Shown here: one piece after another, positions 49,460 through 57,760 of the stretch
Layout of the letters: the number at the start of each line of letters is the position of its first letter
How positions within the stretch are numbered: position 1 is the first letter of the stretch
Assembly (NCBI RefSeq): GCF_000495855.1
Contig: NZ_AWGF01000004.1
Coordinates: 248,001 to 312,000, forward strand
Source of the DNA: Asticcacaulis sp. YBE204
GTDB lineage: Bacteria; Pseudomonadota; Alphaproteobacteria; Caulobacterales; Caulobacteraceae
Length of the DNA: 64,000 bases
Direction: 5' to 3'
Notes under the pieces: generated by a model
What the model saw: the letters and a program-made list of their open reading frames with translations, nothing else
What the model was told of the DNA's origin: nothing
Databases searched by the model: none
Translations under genes and position numbers: made by a program

Positions 49460-50020
49460 ATGTATGGAAAGCTGACGGCGATTTGCGGGCCGATGTTCGC
49501 CGGCAAGACCACGGAACTGCTCAAGCGCATCCTGTGGGCGCGCAATGGCGAAGGCAAGGAGGTGCTGGTCCTTAAAACCGCCTTCGACAACCGCTATTCC
49601 GACACCGAACTGGTCTCGCACGACGGTCTGTCGGCCGGGGCCAAGGCCATTTCCCGTTTTTCCGACGTGACCGGTCTGGCGCACGAGGCACAGATGGTCT
49701 GCCTCGATGAGGTACAGTTCTTTGCCGGTATGGATATCGATGTGGTGGTCTTCGTGTCGGACCTGCTGCACAATGGTCGCGACGTGGTGGTGGCGGGGCT
49801 CGACACCAACTGGAAGGGCGAACCCTTTCCCGCCACGGCCATGCTGATGGCCATGGCGGACGAGGTGATCAAGCTCACGGCGCATTGTTCGGTCTGCGGT
49901 CAACCGGCGTTCAAGTCGTTCAAGAAGGTGCAGGACGACGAGGAAATCCGCCTCGGCCATTCCGATATCTACGAGGCCCGCTGCAACCGCCACTGGGTCA
50001 GGCTGACCGACGCCGGATAG
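49460..50020 (+). CDS. tdk: Thymidine kinase (type II)
   Basis: A 186-residue salvage kinase phosphorylating thymidine to dTMP: P-loop CGPMFAGKTTEL, Walker B-like MVCLDEVQFF (catalytic Glu), VVAGLDTNWKGEPF, and the zinc-binding lasso with CSVCG and CNRH. The start could also be GTG at 49451; the ATG at 49460 gives the usual N-terminus. It stands alone after the Rrf2 regulator. Confidence 0.93.
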   Translation: MYGKLTAICGPMFAGKTTELLKRILWARNGEGKEVLVLKTAFDNRYSDTELVSHDGLSAGAKAISRFSDVTGLAHEAQMVCLDEVQFFAGMDIDVVVFVSDLLHNGRDVVVAGLDTNWKGEPFPATAMLMAMADEVIKLTAHCSVCGQPAFKSFKKVQDDEEIRLGHSDIYEARCNRHWVRLTDAG

Positions 50021-50143
50021 CCCATTCGCGTGAAACTGATCCCAAGTACGGGAAAGTTTGTATATTTTCATAGGGAAGAATGGTGGCGGATGCCATCCGA
50101 AGCCGCCCGTCAGGTTGGCTGTATGACTAGGTTTTCGGTTACT

Positions 50144-50605
50144 TCAGACGATTCCGAATTTTCGATCAAGGCTCCAGTATCCGCCGCCACGAGCTATCAG
50201 CAGCAGCAATAGAGCCGCCCAGCTCAGATGTGTCGGCCAGGCGTCGGGATAGACGAAGATTTCGATAACCGCGGTTATGCCGAGAAAGACCAGCGCCGAA
50301 AACCGGGTGAATAGCCCAAGCACGAGCATAATCGAAAACACGTGTTCGGCGTAGGTCGCCAGATGCGCCGCGATGTCCGGCGGAATCAGAGGAAGGCGAT
50401 AGTCGTCCCGGAACAGGGCATAGGTGCCGTCGGTAATATGCAGGACGCCATCGACCTTGCTTCGTCCGGATAGGAAAAAGATGCTGGCGGCGGCGATCCG
50501 GCTCGTCAGCAAAATGAAATCATCCGGAATACGGCGTTGAAATGCGAGGCCCAAGGCATTTACAGGGGCCATTGCTGTGGGCTTAGACGAAGCGGGCGCG
50601 GTCAT
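50144..50605 (-). CDS. bufD: DoxX-family membrane protein of the bufferin operon (BufD)
   Basis: A 153-residue protein with four membrane spans ([69 protein letters not shown]), the DoxX pattern. It is the last gene of the run beginning at sigF and overlaps the gene before it. In Caulobacter a DoxX protein occupies this place in the sigF-controlled gold/copper-induced operon. GAGGA 8 bases upstream fixes the ATG at 50605. Confidence 0.84.
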   Translation of the reverse strand: MTAPASSKPTAMAPVNALGLAFQRRIPDDFILLTSRIAAASIFFLSGRSKVDGVLHITDGTYALFRDDYRLPLIPPDIAAHLATYAEHVFSIMLVLGLFTRFSALVFLGITAVIEIFVYPDAWPTHLSWAALLLLLIARGGGYWSLDRKFGIV

Positions 50606-51380
50606 TATGCGTGTCCTCAAGGGGAGTGAGTGTGGTAAAGACGCTGAGCGAGATCAGGTCGGCAAATAGCTGAGACAGGTCACTGGTCGGGTTGCAGGTC
50701 TGGGCCGATGCCGCCGCCTGCGCGAGACTGTCGCCGCAGTGGCAGGCGTCAAGGAAGGCCGCCGCCGCCGGACAGAGAACCTTGGCCCTGACCCCGTTGA
50801 AAGGCCTCCAGATCAGGATGGACTGCGGGTCATCGTCCAGTTCCAGCGCGTCGGCAGGCGCCTGAAAGCGCAAAGTCTGCCAGAGGTCCGGCAGGGACGT
50901 AGCGAAACGGGCCAGCCGGGCCGAAGGCGCAAGCGACAGCCGGACTTCATCGAAGCGTTCCGCCGACAGGGCCAGTAAAGCTTCCGGATCGAATGGAGGG
51001 GCATCCGCCGCCAGATGCGCTTCGGTCCACATCCGGTCGAGCCGCGCCAGACCGGGTAGAAACGGCATCGGCTGCGCCGGCGCAAAATCGTCCAGCCAGT
51101 CCGGGAAGGCTGCCCCGTAATCGACAAGGACGCCGGACACCGGCGGGGCATCTCGTGCAAACCGGTGGGCGGCTTCGCGCAGCCACTCCGCACCCACGAC
51201 GTTCTCGACGGTGGGGTAGGATGCGATGATGGCGTCCGACAGCCCCTTGGCCACCGTATTGCGATAGACACGCAGGCCTTCCCGACCCCGCGTGCGGTCG
51301 GGCCACCACGGCAACAAGGCATCGTCATTGCCGGACAGGGCTTGCGTAAAGGCGTCAAGAAAGAGATCCGGTTCAGGCAT
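50583..51380 (-). CDS. bufC: DUF2063 partner protein of bufferin maturation (BufC)
   Basis: A 265-residue protein with the DUF2063 (putative DNA-binding, NGO1945-like) N-terminus: FTQALSG ... [33 protein letters not shown] and the following [13 protein letters not shown]. In bufferin and related MNIO clusters this protein binds the precursor and presents it to the DUF692 enzyme. The start at 51380 overlaps the bufB stop by 8 bases, indicating translational coupling. Confidence 0.87.
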   Translation of the reverse strand: MPEPDLFLDAFTQALSGNDDALLPWWPDRTRGREGLRVYRNTVAKGLSDAIIASYPTVENVVGAEWLREAAHRFARDAPPVSGVLVDYGAAFPDWLDDFAPAQPMPFLPGLARLDRMWTEAHLAADAPPFDPEALLALSAERFDEVRLSLAPSARLARFATSLPDLWQTLRFQAPADALELDDDPQSILIWRPFNGVRAKVLCPAAAAFLDACHCGDSLAQAAASAQTCNPTSDLSQLFADLISLSVFTTLTPLEDTHNDRARFV

Positions 51381-52218
51381 GGGCCGGACCCTGTACGTAT
51401 TCATCGATCAGACGCCGGTGGGCGCGGTCGCGCTCGGTCATCAAAACGTCGTAGGCGGGAATATGGTCATCGCGCTCTATCAGGGTCGGGCGCGGGCCGA
51501 TGCGGCGGATCAGCCGGTCATAGAGGCACCATACGCCTTCTGACACGGGCGAGGCGTGGGTATCGATCAGCATCCGGCTGCGACCTGGATCGGCGTCGTG
51601 CCCGGCGAGATGGATTTCGCCGATAGCTTTCGCCGGTAGCCGATCGAGATACTGCGCCGCGTCGTACTCCAGATTATAACCGCTGATACAGGCATTGTTG
51701 ACATCGACCAGAAGCCCGCAGCCGGTGCTTTGCACAAGCGCGGTCAGGAACTCGACTTCGTCCATCTCATGCCCGGATAAGGGCATGTAGAGCGAAGGGT
51801 TTTCGATCAGCAGGCGAACCTTCAGAACGGACTGGGCCTGATCGATATTCCGGGCGATGCGGTCGAGGGCGGCTCTGGTTCTGGGGAACGGCAAAAGATC
51901 GGGGGCATAGGTCCCCCGCCGCTTCGACCAGGCCAGATGCTCGGACACCACAAACGGCTGGAAGCGGTCGATCAGTCGTTTCAGGGCCCCGAGGTGCCCT
52001 GTATCGGGGCGTTCATCGGCGGCCAGCGACATGCCGACGCCGTGCAGAGACAGGGGATGACAGGCGCGTATGCGTTCCAGCCAGGCCAGACGCGGCCCGC
52101 CATCCACCATGTAGTTTTCCGGATGCACCTCGAACCACAGCCCGTCCCGCCGGTCGTCGGCAGCGTCGGCATAATGCTCGGGCTTCAGGCCGATACCGGC
52201 GGTCGGGTAAGGGGGCAT
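51373..52218 (-). CDS. bufB: DUF692 multinuclear iron oxidase for bufferin maturation (BufB)
   Basis: A 281-residue TIM-barrel enzyme of the DUF692/MNIO family: GIGLKPEHY at the start, FEVHPENYM, LSLHGVGMSL (His), SEHLAWS (Glu-His), IENPSLYMPL (Glu), VDVNNACISGYN (Asp/Asn) and IHLAGHD, the metal-binding residues of the family. MbnB-type enzymes modify peptide cysteines with iron and oxygen. BufB is known to convert bufferin cysteines to thiooxazole groups. It lies 20 bases after the precursor gene. Confidence 0.9.
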   Translation of the reverse strand: MPPYPTAGIGLKPEHYADAADDRRDGLWFEVHPENYMVDGGPRLAWLERIRACHPLSLHGVGMSLAADERPDTGHLGALKRLIDRFQPFVVSEHLAWSKRRGTYAPDLLPFPRTRAALDRIARNIDQAQSVLKVRLLIENPSLYMPLSGHEMDEVEFLTALVQSTGCGLLVDVNNACISGYNLEYDAAQYLDRLPAKAIGEIHLAGHDADPGRSRMLIDTHASPVSEGVWCLYDRLIRRIGPRPTLIERDDHIPAYDVLMTERDRAHRRLIDEYVQGPAHA

Positions 52219-52238
52219 GTCGAGGCTCCGGGTAAGGT

Positions 52239-52523
52239 TTAAGCCTTGGGCGTCAGCGAGCCCATGCCCTTCGGCGTCTTGATCGTGACGCAGGTACCCT
52301 TGGCGACGGACTTGAACGCCTTGCCGTCGTAATCGACCTTGGACGTGCCGGCGCAGGTGGTCCCGGCACCTGCCTTACAGTCGTTCTGGCCCGCCTTGGC
52401 GATGCCGTAGCACTTTTCGGTTTCCATCGGCTTCTTGTCGGCGGCGATGGCGGCGCCCGATACGAGCGCCAGAACGGCAGCGGCGGCCATGCCCGTCTTA
52501 AGGCCGGTTTTCAGATGGGTCAT
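52239..52523 (-). CDS. bufA: Bufferin precursor peptide (DUF2282, BufA1 type)
   Basis: A 94-residue precursor: signal peptide [28 protein letters not shown], then a compact core with four cysteines (about 38, 49, 57 and 78) in [23 protein letters not shown] and AKGTCVTI. That spacing is the BufA1 pattern. In Caulobacter the matured peptide is exported, binds copper and protects the cell. An ECF promoter lies 58-85 bases upstream. Export by the signal peptide, and modification by BufB/BufC, are known for the family. Confidence 0.9.
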   Translation of the reverse strand: MTHLKTGLKTGMAAAAVLALVSGAAIAADKKPMETEKCYGIAKAGQNDCKAGAGTTCAGTSKVDYDGKAFKSVAKGTCVTIKTPKGMGSLTPKA

Positions 52524-52580
52524 TATCGATCTCCTTGCAGCGGTTGAATGGTCTCGCCCCTCGGGCGGCCATGCTGAGGA

Positions 52581-52608
52581 TTACGCCGCAGGTGCGCTGC
52601 GGGTTACA
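52581..52608 (-). promoter_or_regulatory. ECF (SigF-type) promoter of the buf operon
   Basis: On the minus strand TGTAACC (52608-52602) is followed by exactly 16 bases and then CGTAA (52585-52581). The same -35 and spacing with CGTATA occur at sigF. It matches the TGTAACC-type box I recall for Caulobacter SigF. Confidence 0.75.
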
Positions 52609-52638
52609 TCGATGGAGAAAGATTTTTGGGGGGTGCCG

Positions 52639-53301
52639 TTACCAACTCAGGAGACGGCGACCGGCGACGGTGCTGAAGCCGGTAAATAAAGCCACTGCCG
52701 CGCCATAGATCAGCACGATGTAGACCGGGGCATCCATATTACAGTGCAGGGCATAGGCCGATGCCATCAGGGAGGCGCACATCAGGCCGCTCATCGCGGC
52801 CAGAGTTGTGGGGTAGCTGGTCGCAGCCCGGCGTAGCCAGAAGCGCCACAGCACCGCTAAACCTGCCAGACCGCCGCATAGTATGGTCGAAAAACAGGCG
52901 ACCACGCCGCCATTCAGTTGCTGGGTTGATACCTGCCAGCCGTCGCGCGCCAGTTCCATCGTCATGTTGAACACGGTGAGGCCGAGAGCAGCGAAGACCG
53001 GAAGCCAATACACGATTTTCATTTCGCCATCGGGGCGCGACAGCCGGGTGACGGTCCACACCGAGGTCAGGCCCAGCATCAGAAACAACAGCGGCTTGCC
53101 TATGGGTGTAAAGGCATCCGGCCATTGACCGACCCATAGTCCTTTGAGTTCGGGCCGGATGCCGAAGATAGTGGACACATAGAGGATCGCCAGCACCAGA
53201 CCGAACGTTGTCCCCAGCCACAGGCGCGAGTCCACCAACGGTCGCGTCGGCGTCAACCGGGCGGCAAGCGAATCGATAAGGTCGTCGTGCGAATCACTCA
53301 T
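52639..53301 (-). CDS. nrsF: NrsF-type anti-sigma factor (DUF1109)
   Basis: A 220-residue protein with about six membrane spans (TTFGLVLAILYVSTIFG, KPLLFLMLGLTSVWTVTRL, WLPVFAALGLTVFNM, VACFSTILCGGLAGLAVL and others) after a short cytoplasmic N-terminus rich in acid residues (MSDSHDDLIDSLAARL). This DUF1109 pattern is NrsF, which holds SigF inactive at the inner membrane. Its start overlaps the sigF stop by 8 bases, as expected for a sigma/anti-sigma pair. Confidence 0.88.
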   Translation of the reverse strand: MSDSHDDLIDSLAARLTPTRPLVDSRLWLGTTFGLVLAILYVSTIFGIRPELKGLWVGQWPDAFTPIGKPLLFLMLGLTSVWTVTRLSRPDGEMKIVYWLPVFAALGLTVFNMTMELARDGWQVSTQQLNGGVVACFSTILCGGLAGLAVLWRFWLRRAATSYPTTLAAMSGLMCASLMASAYALHCNMDAPVYIVLIYGAAVALFTGFSTVAGRRLLSW

Positions 53302-53842
53302 CGGCCACTCCGCTGTTTTTGATGCCGACCAATGCCTGCAATTTCTTCAGGCCGCGATGGATGGAGACTTTCACGGCGGACGGGTTTTTCCCGGTTCTGG
53401 TCGCGATTTCGTCGGTCGTTAGCCCCTCGATCCTTTGCAGCGATATGAACCGCGCCTGTTCGGCTGGCAACTGAGCGAGCAGCACGCTGACATCGCGATG
53501 GGCCAGTTCTGTCGACAGGCCATCGGCCAGACCCAGATCCTCGGTCAGTTCGATATGTACGCGCCGTTCGGCCTTGCGGACATAGTCGATCAGCTTGTGG
53601 CGGGCGACCGCCGCGATCCACGGCATGAAGGCGGCCTGCGGATCGTAGGTATGACGCTTTTCATGTAAACTCAACAAAGTCATTTGTACCAGATCTTCGA
53701 CATCGCCCCCTCTCAGTCGGCGCTTGAAATAAGACAACAACCAGGGACGTAAAGACAGGAGCAGCGCCCGATAAGCCCGCGCGTCCCCGCCTTGCGCGTC
53801 ACGCATCAGGGATCGCCATTCCTCTGCACTATACGTTGCCAT
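53294..53842 (-). CDS. sigF: ECF sigma factor SigF
   Basis: A 182-residue ECF factor: region 2 with LLSYFKRRLRGGDVEDLVQMTLLSLHEKRHTYDPQAAFMPWIAAVARHKLIDYVRK and region 4 with LPAEQARFISLQRIEGLTTDEIATRTGKNPSAVKVSIHRGLKKL. The linked nrsF and buf genes identify it as SigF. I use the ATG at 53842, which gives the EEWRSLM start usual in the family, but there is no ribosome site there. The frame is open to 54007, and a SigF-like promoter overlaps this start, so the true start is uncertain. Confidence 0.87.
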   Translation of the reverse strand: MATYSAEEWRSLMRDAQGGDARAYRALLLSLRPWLLSYFKRRLRGGDVEDLVQMTLLSLHEKRHTYDPQAAFMPWIAAVARHKLIDYVRKAERRVHIELTEDLGLADGLSTELAHRDVSVLLAQLPAEQARFISLQRIEGLTTDEIATRTGKNPSAVKVSIHRGLKKLQALVGIKNSGVADE

Positions 53843-53858
53843 GACGGAAAAGGTTACA
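53830..53858 (-). promoter_or_regulatory. Probable SigF autoregulatory promoter
   Basis: TGTAACC (53858-53852), a 16-base spacer and CGTATA (53835-53830) on the minus strand match the box before bufA. The -10 falls after the annotated sigF ATG, so transcription would begin inside the first codons of the chosen start; this either drives nrsF plus a shorter SigF or shows that the start is misplaced. Confidence 0.6.
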
Positions 53859-54061
53859 CCGGAATTCAGTTGGCGCACCGTTGCGCTTTCCATATTCATA
53901 GACCGGTAAATCGAGGTTATGCAAACGATCCCTGCCAGGCGTGGCGAACAGAGCTTCTCATAGCCGACTAATCCATGCCTCGGGATTAAACGTACGTTTG
54001 GTATCACATTGTTTTCTTATGGCCGGGCGTCTCAACTGCGTAGATAATCTGGAGGGCAGGA

Positions 54062-54655
54062 ATGCTTGTTGCAACGCTCGAAGCTGCCCGGACGGAACCG
54101 ACCCAGCCAGCACAGGAAGAAAATACCTTAAGCCTCAATTTTCTGATCGAGCGAGTGTCTGTCGGGGACCGACCCGCATTGCGGTCCCTGTATGAGCTGA
54201 TCGGCCCGCGCCTCTATGGGATGCTTCTGCGGATGGTGCGCAAGCCGGATGTGGCCGAAGATCTGCTTCAGGATATCTTCGTCACGATCTGGCAAAAGGC
54301 GGGGCAGTTCGATGTCACCCGCGGCAACGCCTATGCGTGGCTGTTTTCGATTACGCGGCGCAAGGCCATCGACAAGCTGCGCATATCGCGGCGGGAATTG
54401 CCGCAGGCGGAATGGGATATGAATGGGACTACCGTGTCGTCGGACAAGACATGGCTGACGGCGGAAACCCATATAGCCTTGAAAGCCGGGTTGCAAACCC
54501 TTTCACCGGATATTAGACGCGCTTTGCATTTATGCTATATCTATGGCTTAACCCACGAGGAACTCGCGCAGGTCATGCAGATACCCTTGGGTACGGCCAA
54601 GACATGGGTCCGTCGTGGACTGGCGCAACTAAGAGACTGTCTGAAAGAACGATGA
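54062..54655 (+). CDS. ECF sigma factor (RpoE/SigK-like)
   Basis: A 197-residue ECF factor: region 2 with LYELIGPRLYGMLLRMVRKPDVAEDLLQDIFVTIWQKAGQFDVTRGNAYAWLFSITRRKAIDKLR and region 4 with LSPDIRRALHLCYIYGLTHEELAQVMQIPLGTAKTWVRRGLAQLRDCL. GGAGGG precedes the ATG. It overlaps its cupin-type anti-sigma gene by ATGA. It is divergent from sigF with a 219-base gap. The pairing resembles RpoE-ChrR, which responds to singlet oxygen or organic peroxides. Confidence 0.88.
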   Translation: MLVATLEAARTEPTQPAQEENTLSLNFLIERVSVGDRPALRSLYELIGPRLYGMLLRMVRKPDVAEDLLQDIFVTIWQKAGQFDVTRGNAYAWLFSITRRKAIDKLRISRRELPQAEWDMNGTTVSSDKTWLTAETHIALKAGLQTLSPDIRRALHLCYIYGLTHEELAQVMQIPLGTAKTWVRRGLAQLRDCLKER

Positions 54656-55200
54656 CCCATAACGACGATTTTCTGGCGATGCGCTATGCTCTTGGAGTGG
54701 CGACGGCTGAGGAAATCAAGACGGTTAAGGCTCGTCGCGACGTCGACGGCGCCTTTTCCCAGCATCTTGCGGCCATCGAGGCAGTGTTTCTGACGATCGA
54801 TCAGACCAGCGACGCCGTGGTACCACCTCCGGATATGTGGGCGCGAATCGAGGATGCGATCGACGATCTGGCCAAACCGCCGCAGGCCCATACGATCCGG
54901 GCCGATTCCCTTGCCTGGGAACCCTTCCTGCCCGGCGTCGAGCGTAAGATCATTTTCACGGATCGTTCGGGCATTGCCAGCGGCTGCCTCTATCGCGTCA
55001 GCGCCGGGGCCGAGGTCGGCAGTCACGGGCACGGTATTACCGAAGAATGTCTGGTGCTTGAGGGCGAGCTTGAGATCGACGGCGTCGTCGTTCGCGCCGG
55101 GGATATGCACATTGCGCCGCCGGGCGCGCGGCATGGTTTGTTACGCAGCGCGCGCGGGGCTCTGGTCTATCTGCGCGGCGATGCCCACATCCAGCCTTAG
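54652..55200 (+). CDS. ChrR-like cupin anti-sigma factor
   Basis: A 182-residue protein: an N-terminal anti-sigma domain (NDDFLAMRYALGVATAEEIKTV) and a C-terminal cupin with GSHGHGITEECLVLEGELEIDGVVVRAGDMHIAPPGARHG, giving His-His-Glu-His metal ligands as in ChrR. The N-terminal H-x3-C-x2-C zinc motif of classical ChrR is missing: no cysteine occurs before about residue 100. It overlaps the sigma gene by 4 bases. The signal is unknown. Confidence 0.85.
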   Translation: MTHNDDFLAMRYALGVATAEEIKTVKARRDVDGAFSQHLAAIEAVFLTIDQTSDAVVPPPDMWARIEDAIDDLAKPPQAHTIRADSLAWEPFLPGVERKIIFTDRSGIASGCLYRVSAGAEVGSHGHGITEECLVLEGELEIDGVVVRAGDMHIAPPGARHGLLRSARGALVYLRGDAHIQP

Positions 55201-55301
55201 AAGATCGAGGCCTCGCTGATTACGGCGTAGGACAGGCAGATCATGAAAATCAGCGGCATATAGAGCTTGCGGGCCCAGTAGATCTTGCGTTTCCGTGTCA
55301 T
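55197..55301 (-). CDS. 34-residue single-span membrane protein behind mntH
   Basis: MTRKRKIYWARKLYMPLIFM then ICLSYAVISEASIF: a strongly basic N-terminus and one hydrophobic span of about 16 residues. AAGGAAA lies 6-7 bases before the ATG, and the gene begins 19 bases after the mntH stop on the same strand. Small membrane proteins that tune transporters are known (MntS acts on Mn transport in E. coli), but no homology is claimed. It overlaps the convergent anti-sigma gene by 4 bases. Confidence 0.6.
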   Translation of the reverse strand: MTRKRKIYWARKLYMPLIFMICLSYAVISEASIF

Positions 55302-55319
55302 GGTCGTTTCCTTGGCTGT

Positions 55320-56675
55320 TCAGATTAAGTCGGTCAGCATTTTTATATTGAGGGCGATAATCAGGGCGGCGATGGTCCAGGCAATGACCTTGAGCCATGT
55401 CGGATTGACGAATTTACCCATCATCTTGTGGTTGCTGGTGAAGCGCACCAGCGGCACGACCGCAAAGGGCAGTTGCAGGCTGAGGATGACCTGACTGAGG
55501 ATCAGCAGCTTCGTCGTGCCTTCGCTGCCGTAGAGGATGGCGACGGCGACGGCGGGAATGATCGCCAGAAGCCGCGTGACGATACGGCGCAACCACGGTG
55601 AGATGCGCAGATTGATAAAGCCTTCCATGACGATCTGACCGGCCAGTGTCGCCGTCACGGTCGAGTTCTGCCCGGACGCCAGAAGCGCGATGGCGAAGAC
55701 GACGCTGGCAGCCCCGGCGCCCAGCAGCGGCGACAGGAACTGATGCGCCTGACCGATCTCGACAATGCCGGTGTGGCCGGATTTATGGAACACGGCAGCG
55801 GCGAGGATCAGGATTGCACCATTGATGAACAGGGCCAGCGACAGGGCGACCGTGCTGTCGATCGTGGCGAATTTCACCGCCTCGCGCTTGCCCTTCTCCG
55901 TGCGCTCGTACTGGCGGGTCTGGACGATTGAGGAGTGCAGATAGAGATTATGCGGCATAACCGTTGCACCGATGATGCCGATGGCGATGAACAGCATGGC
56001 CGGATTAGTGACGATCTGAGTCGTGGGGATGAAACCGGCGGCGACTTCGGCGATGCTGGGCTGGGCGAGGGCCAGTTCGAAGATGAAACAGGTGGCGATA
56101 ATGATCAGCAGGGCGACGATGAAGGCCTCCAGCTTGCGGAAGCCGTGTTTCTGAAGCGCCAGAATGAGGAAAACATCGAGCGCCGTCAGGCACACCCCGA
56201 AGACCAGCGGGATGCCGAACAGAAGCTGCAAGGCGATGGCGGTGCCGATGACCTCGGCCAGATCGCAGGCGATGATGGCGACTTCGCAGGCCAACCACAG
56301 GCCGATGCGAGTCTTTGGGCCATAATGGGCGCGGCAGGCTTGAGCGAGGTCCATGCCGGTGACGATGCCGAGCCTGGCGGCGAGCGATTGCAGGACCATG
56401 GCCATCAGGTTCGACAGCAGGATGACGCTGAGGAGGGTGTAGCCGAATTGCGATCCCCCGGCGATGTCGGTGGCCCAGTTGCCGGGGTCCATATAACCCA
56501 CGGCGACCATGAAACCCGGACCAGCAAAAGCGAACAGCTTGCGCCAGAAGCCCGGCGCGGCGGGCACTTTTACGGTACGGTGCGATTCCGGCAGGCTCGG
56601 CGCAAAATGCGCCGGGCGGTATTCGGATTCGAATGCGCTGGCGTCGGCGGCCTCAGAGGGCGGGGGTGGGCTCAT
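55320..56675 (-). CDS. mntH: NRAMP divalent-metal (Mn/Fe) transporter
   Basis: A 451-residue proton-coupled metal importer with about 11 spans. The first span carries the metal-binding DPGNWATD, the consensus loop is [20 protein letters not shown] (Met-Pro-His of TM6), and [19 protein letters not shown] closes the NRAMP signature. The N-terminus has an extended hydrophilic tail of about 45 residues. Length is slightly above the usual because of that tail. It is between the ferritin-like genes and the small membrane ORF on the same strand. Confidence 0.93.
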   Translation of the reverse strand: MSPPPPSEAADASAFESEYRPAHFAPSLPESHRTVKVPAAPGFWRKLFAFAGPGFMVAVGYMDPGNWATDIAGGSQFGYTLLSVILLSNLMAMVLQSLAARLGIVTGMDLAQACRAHYGPKTRIGLWLACEVAIIACDLAEVIGTAIALQLLFGIPLVFGVCLTALDVFLILALQKHGFRKLEAFIVALLIIIATCFIFELALAQPSIAEVAAGFIPTTQIVTNPAMLFIAIGIIGATVMPHNLYLHSSIVQTRQYERTEKGKREAVKFATIDSTVALSLALFINGAILILAAAVFHKSGHTGIVEIGQAHQFLSPLLGAGAASVVFAIALLASGQNSTVTATLAGQIVMEGFINLRISPWLRRIVTRLLAIIPAVAVAILYGSEGTTKLLILSQVILSLQLPFAVVPLVRFTSNHKMMGKFVNPTWLKVIAWTIAALIIALNIKMLTDLI

Positions 56676-56709
56676 GGTGTGCGTCTCGAAGAGCGAAAAA
56701 GCGCAGGAA

Positions 56710-56733
56710 CAGCGAGGCCCGAAGACCTCGCTG
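56710..56733 (-). terminator. UUCG-tetraloop hairpin between ferritin-like gene and mntH
   Basis: CAGCGAGG pairs with CCTCGCTG, extended by a U-G and a C-G pair that close a UUCG tetraloop on the minus strand. A weak T run (TTCCT) follows. It may terminate or stabilise the ferritin-like transcript upstream of mntH. Confidence 0.55.
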
Positions 56734-56744
56734 CTTTCTGAAGG

Positions 56745-57734
56745 TTAGTTTGCCGTACTGGTTATAATGTTTCCATTCACACCATTGGGGAAGAAGCCGC
56801 CCTTGGCGACGGCCAGCTTGTTCAGATAGACGATGTTGAGCACCTGACCGGTCGAGCGGCTGTAGGTCAGGCCGCTGGCGTCGGTGGGCACGATGTTGGA
56901 GATCGTCGAATCCGCGCCCAGAATGCCCTGATCAAGATCCGACGAACCATCGAGGCTGTCGCGGGCGTCAGAAATACGGACGGTGCCCGTGGCCAGCGAC
57001 GGAGCGGCGATGCCCTTGCGGTACAGCACCGTCCGCACGATGGCGGCGTGATAGGCTTCGGCGGCCAGGATACCGGCGGCGGCTTCGAGATAGGTCTTGT
57101 TGGTGATCAGCGGGGCTGCGCCTTTGTAGGCGGTGACGCCGACGTCCTCGAAGATATAGGCGCCGAGGAGAAAGTTCTCATCCGTGGCGTAAGGATCGAA
57201 GGCGACGCCTGCCCCCACCAGACCCGAGGCGCGGGCGGCAGCGGAGAAGGCACCGTCGACACCGGCCCCGACGTCGATGGCGGGTTGGGCGACGGCGGAG
57301 CTACCCAGCGCGGTGCGCAGGAAGCGGACGTGGGCGACCTCGTCCTGGGCGATTTCGCGGGCATATTGTTCGACGACCTTGTCGGTGAAGTTCACCTTGC
57401 GGCCGCCCGTCACGGCGCCTTGCGTACCGGTGCCGCCAAGGATGCTGTTGTCCAGCCCCACCCCGAACGCGGCGTAGGAATAGAACTGCGCTTCCAGATA
57501 TTCGAGATTGAGCGCGAAGTTCAGCACGTCGACGTCGGTCAGGGCCGGGGTAGGCGCGGGATCGGGCTTGCTGATTACGGTCGGCGAACTGTCATCGCCG
57601 CCGCACGAGGCGAGCAGGGACGCACCGGCGGCCGCCACGGCAGCGGTGCCGCCCAGTTTGAACAGGTCGCGACGGCTTTCCCGACGCGCCACGCGGGCGT
57701 CGAGGGCGGCCATAAAGGTTTGTCTATCGGTCAT
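56745..57734 (-). CDS. Tat-exported ferritin-like lipoprotein (paralogue 1)
   Basis: A 329-residue protein: twin-arginine-like leader ([21 protein letters not shown]) ending in a lipobox LLASC, then a Ser/Pro linker and a ferritin-like four-helix domain ([24 protein letters not shown] with Glu ligands; [17 protein letters not shown] with E/D-x2-H). The C-terminal region ([21 protein letters not shown]) carries the second E-x2-H set. This resembles the ferritin_2 / DUF4439-like group whose function is unknown; a di-iron or Mn centre is inferred. GGAGG precedes the ATG at 57734. Confidence 0.85.
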   Translation of the reverse strand: MTDRQTFMAALDARVARRESRRDLFKLGGTAAVAAAGASLLASCGGDDSSPTVISKPDPAPTPALTDVDVLNFALNLEYLEAQFYSYAAFGVGLDNSILGGTGTQGAVTGGRKVNFTDKVVEQYAREIAQDEVAHVRFLRTALGSSAVAQPAIDVGAGVDGAFSAAARASGLVGAGVAFDPYATDENFLLGAYIFEDVGVTAYKGAAPLITNKTYLEAAAGILAAEAYHAAIVRTVLYRKGIAAPSLATGTVRISDARDSLDGSSDLDQGILGADSTISNIVPTDASGLTYSRSTGQVLNIVYLNKLAVAKGGFFPNGVNGNIITSTAN

Positions 57735-57760
57735 TGGGGCCTCCAGGGGCAAGAATGGGG

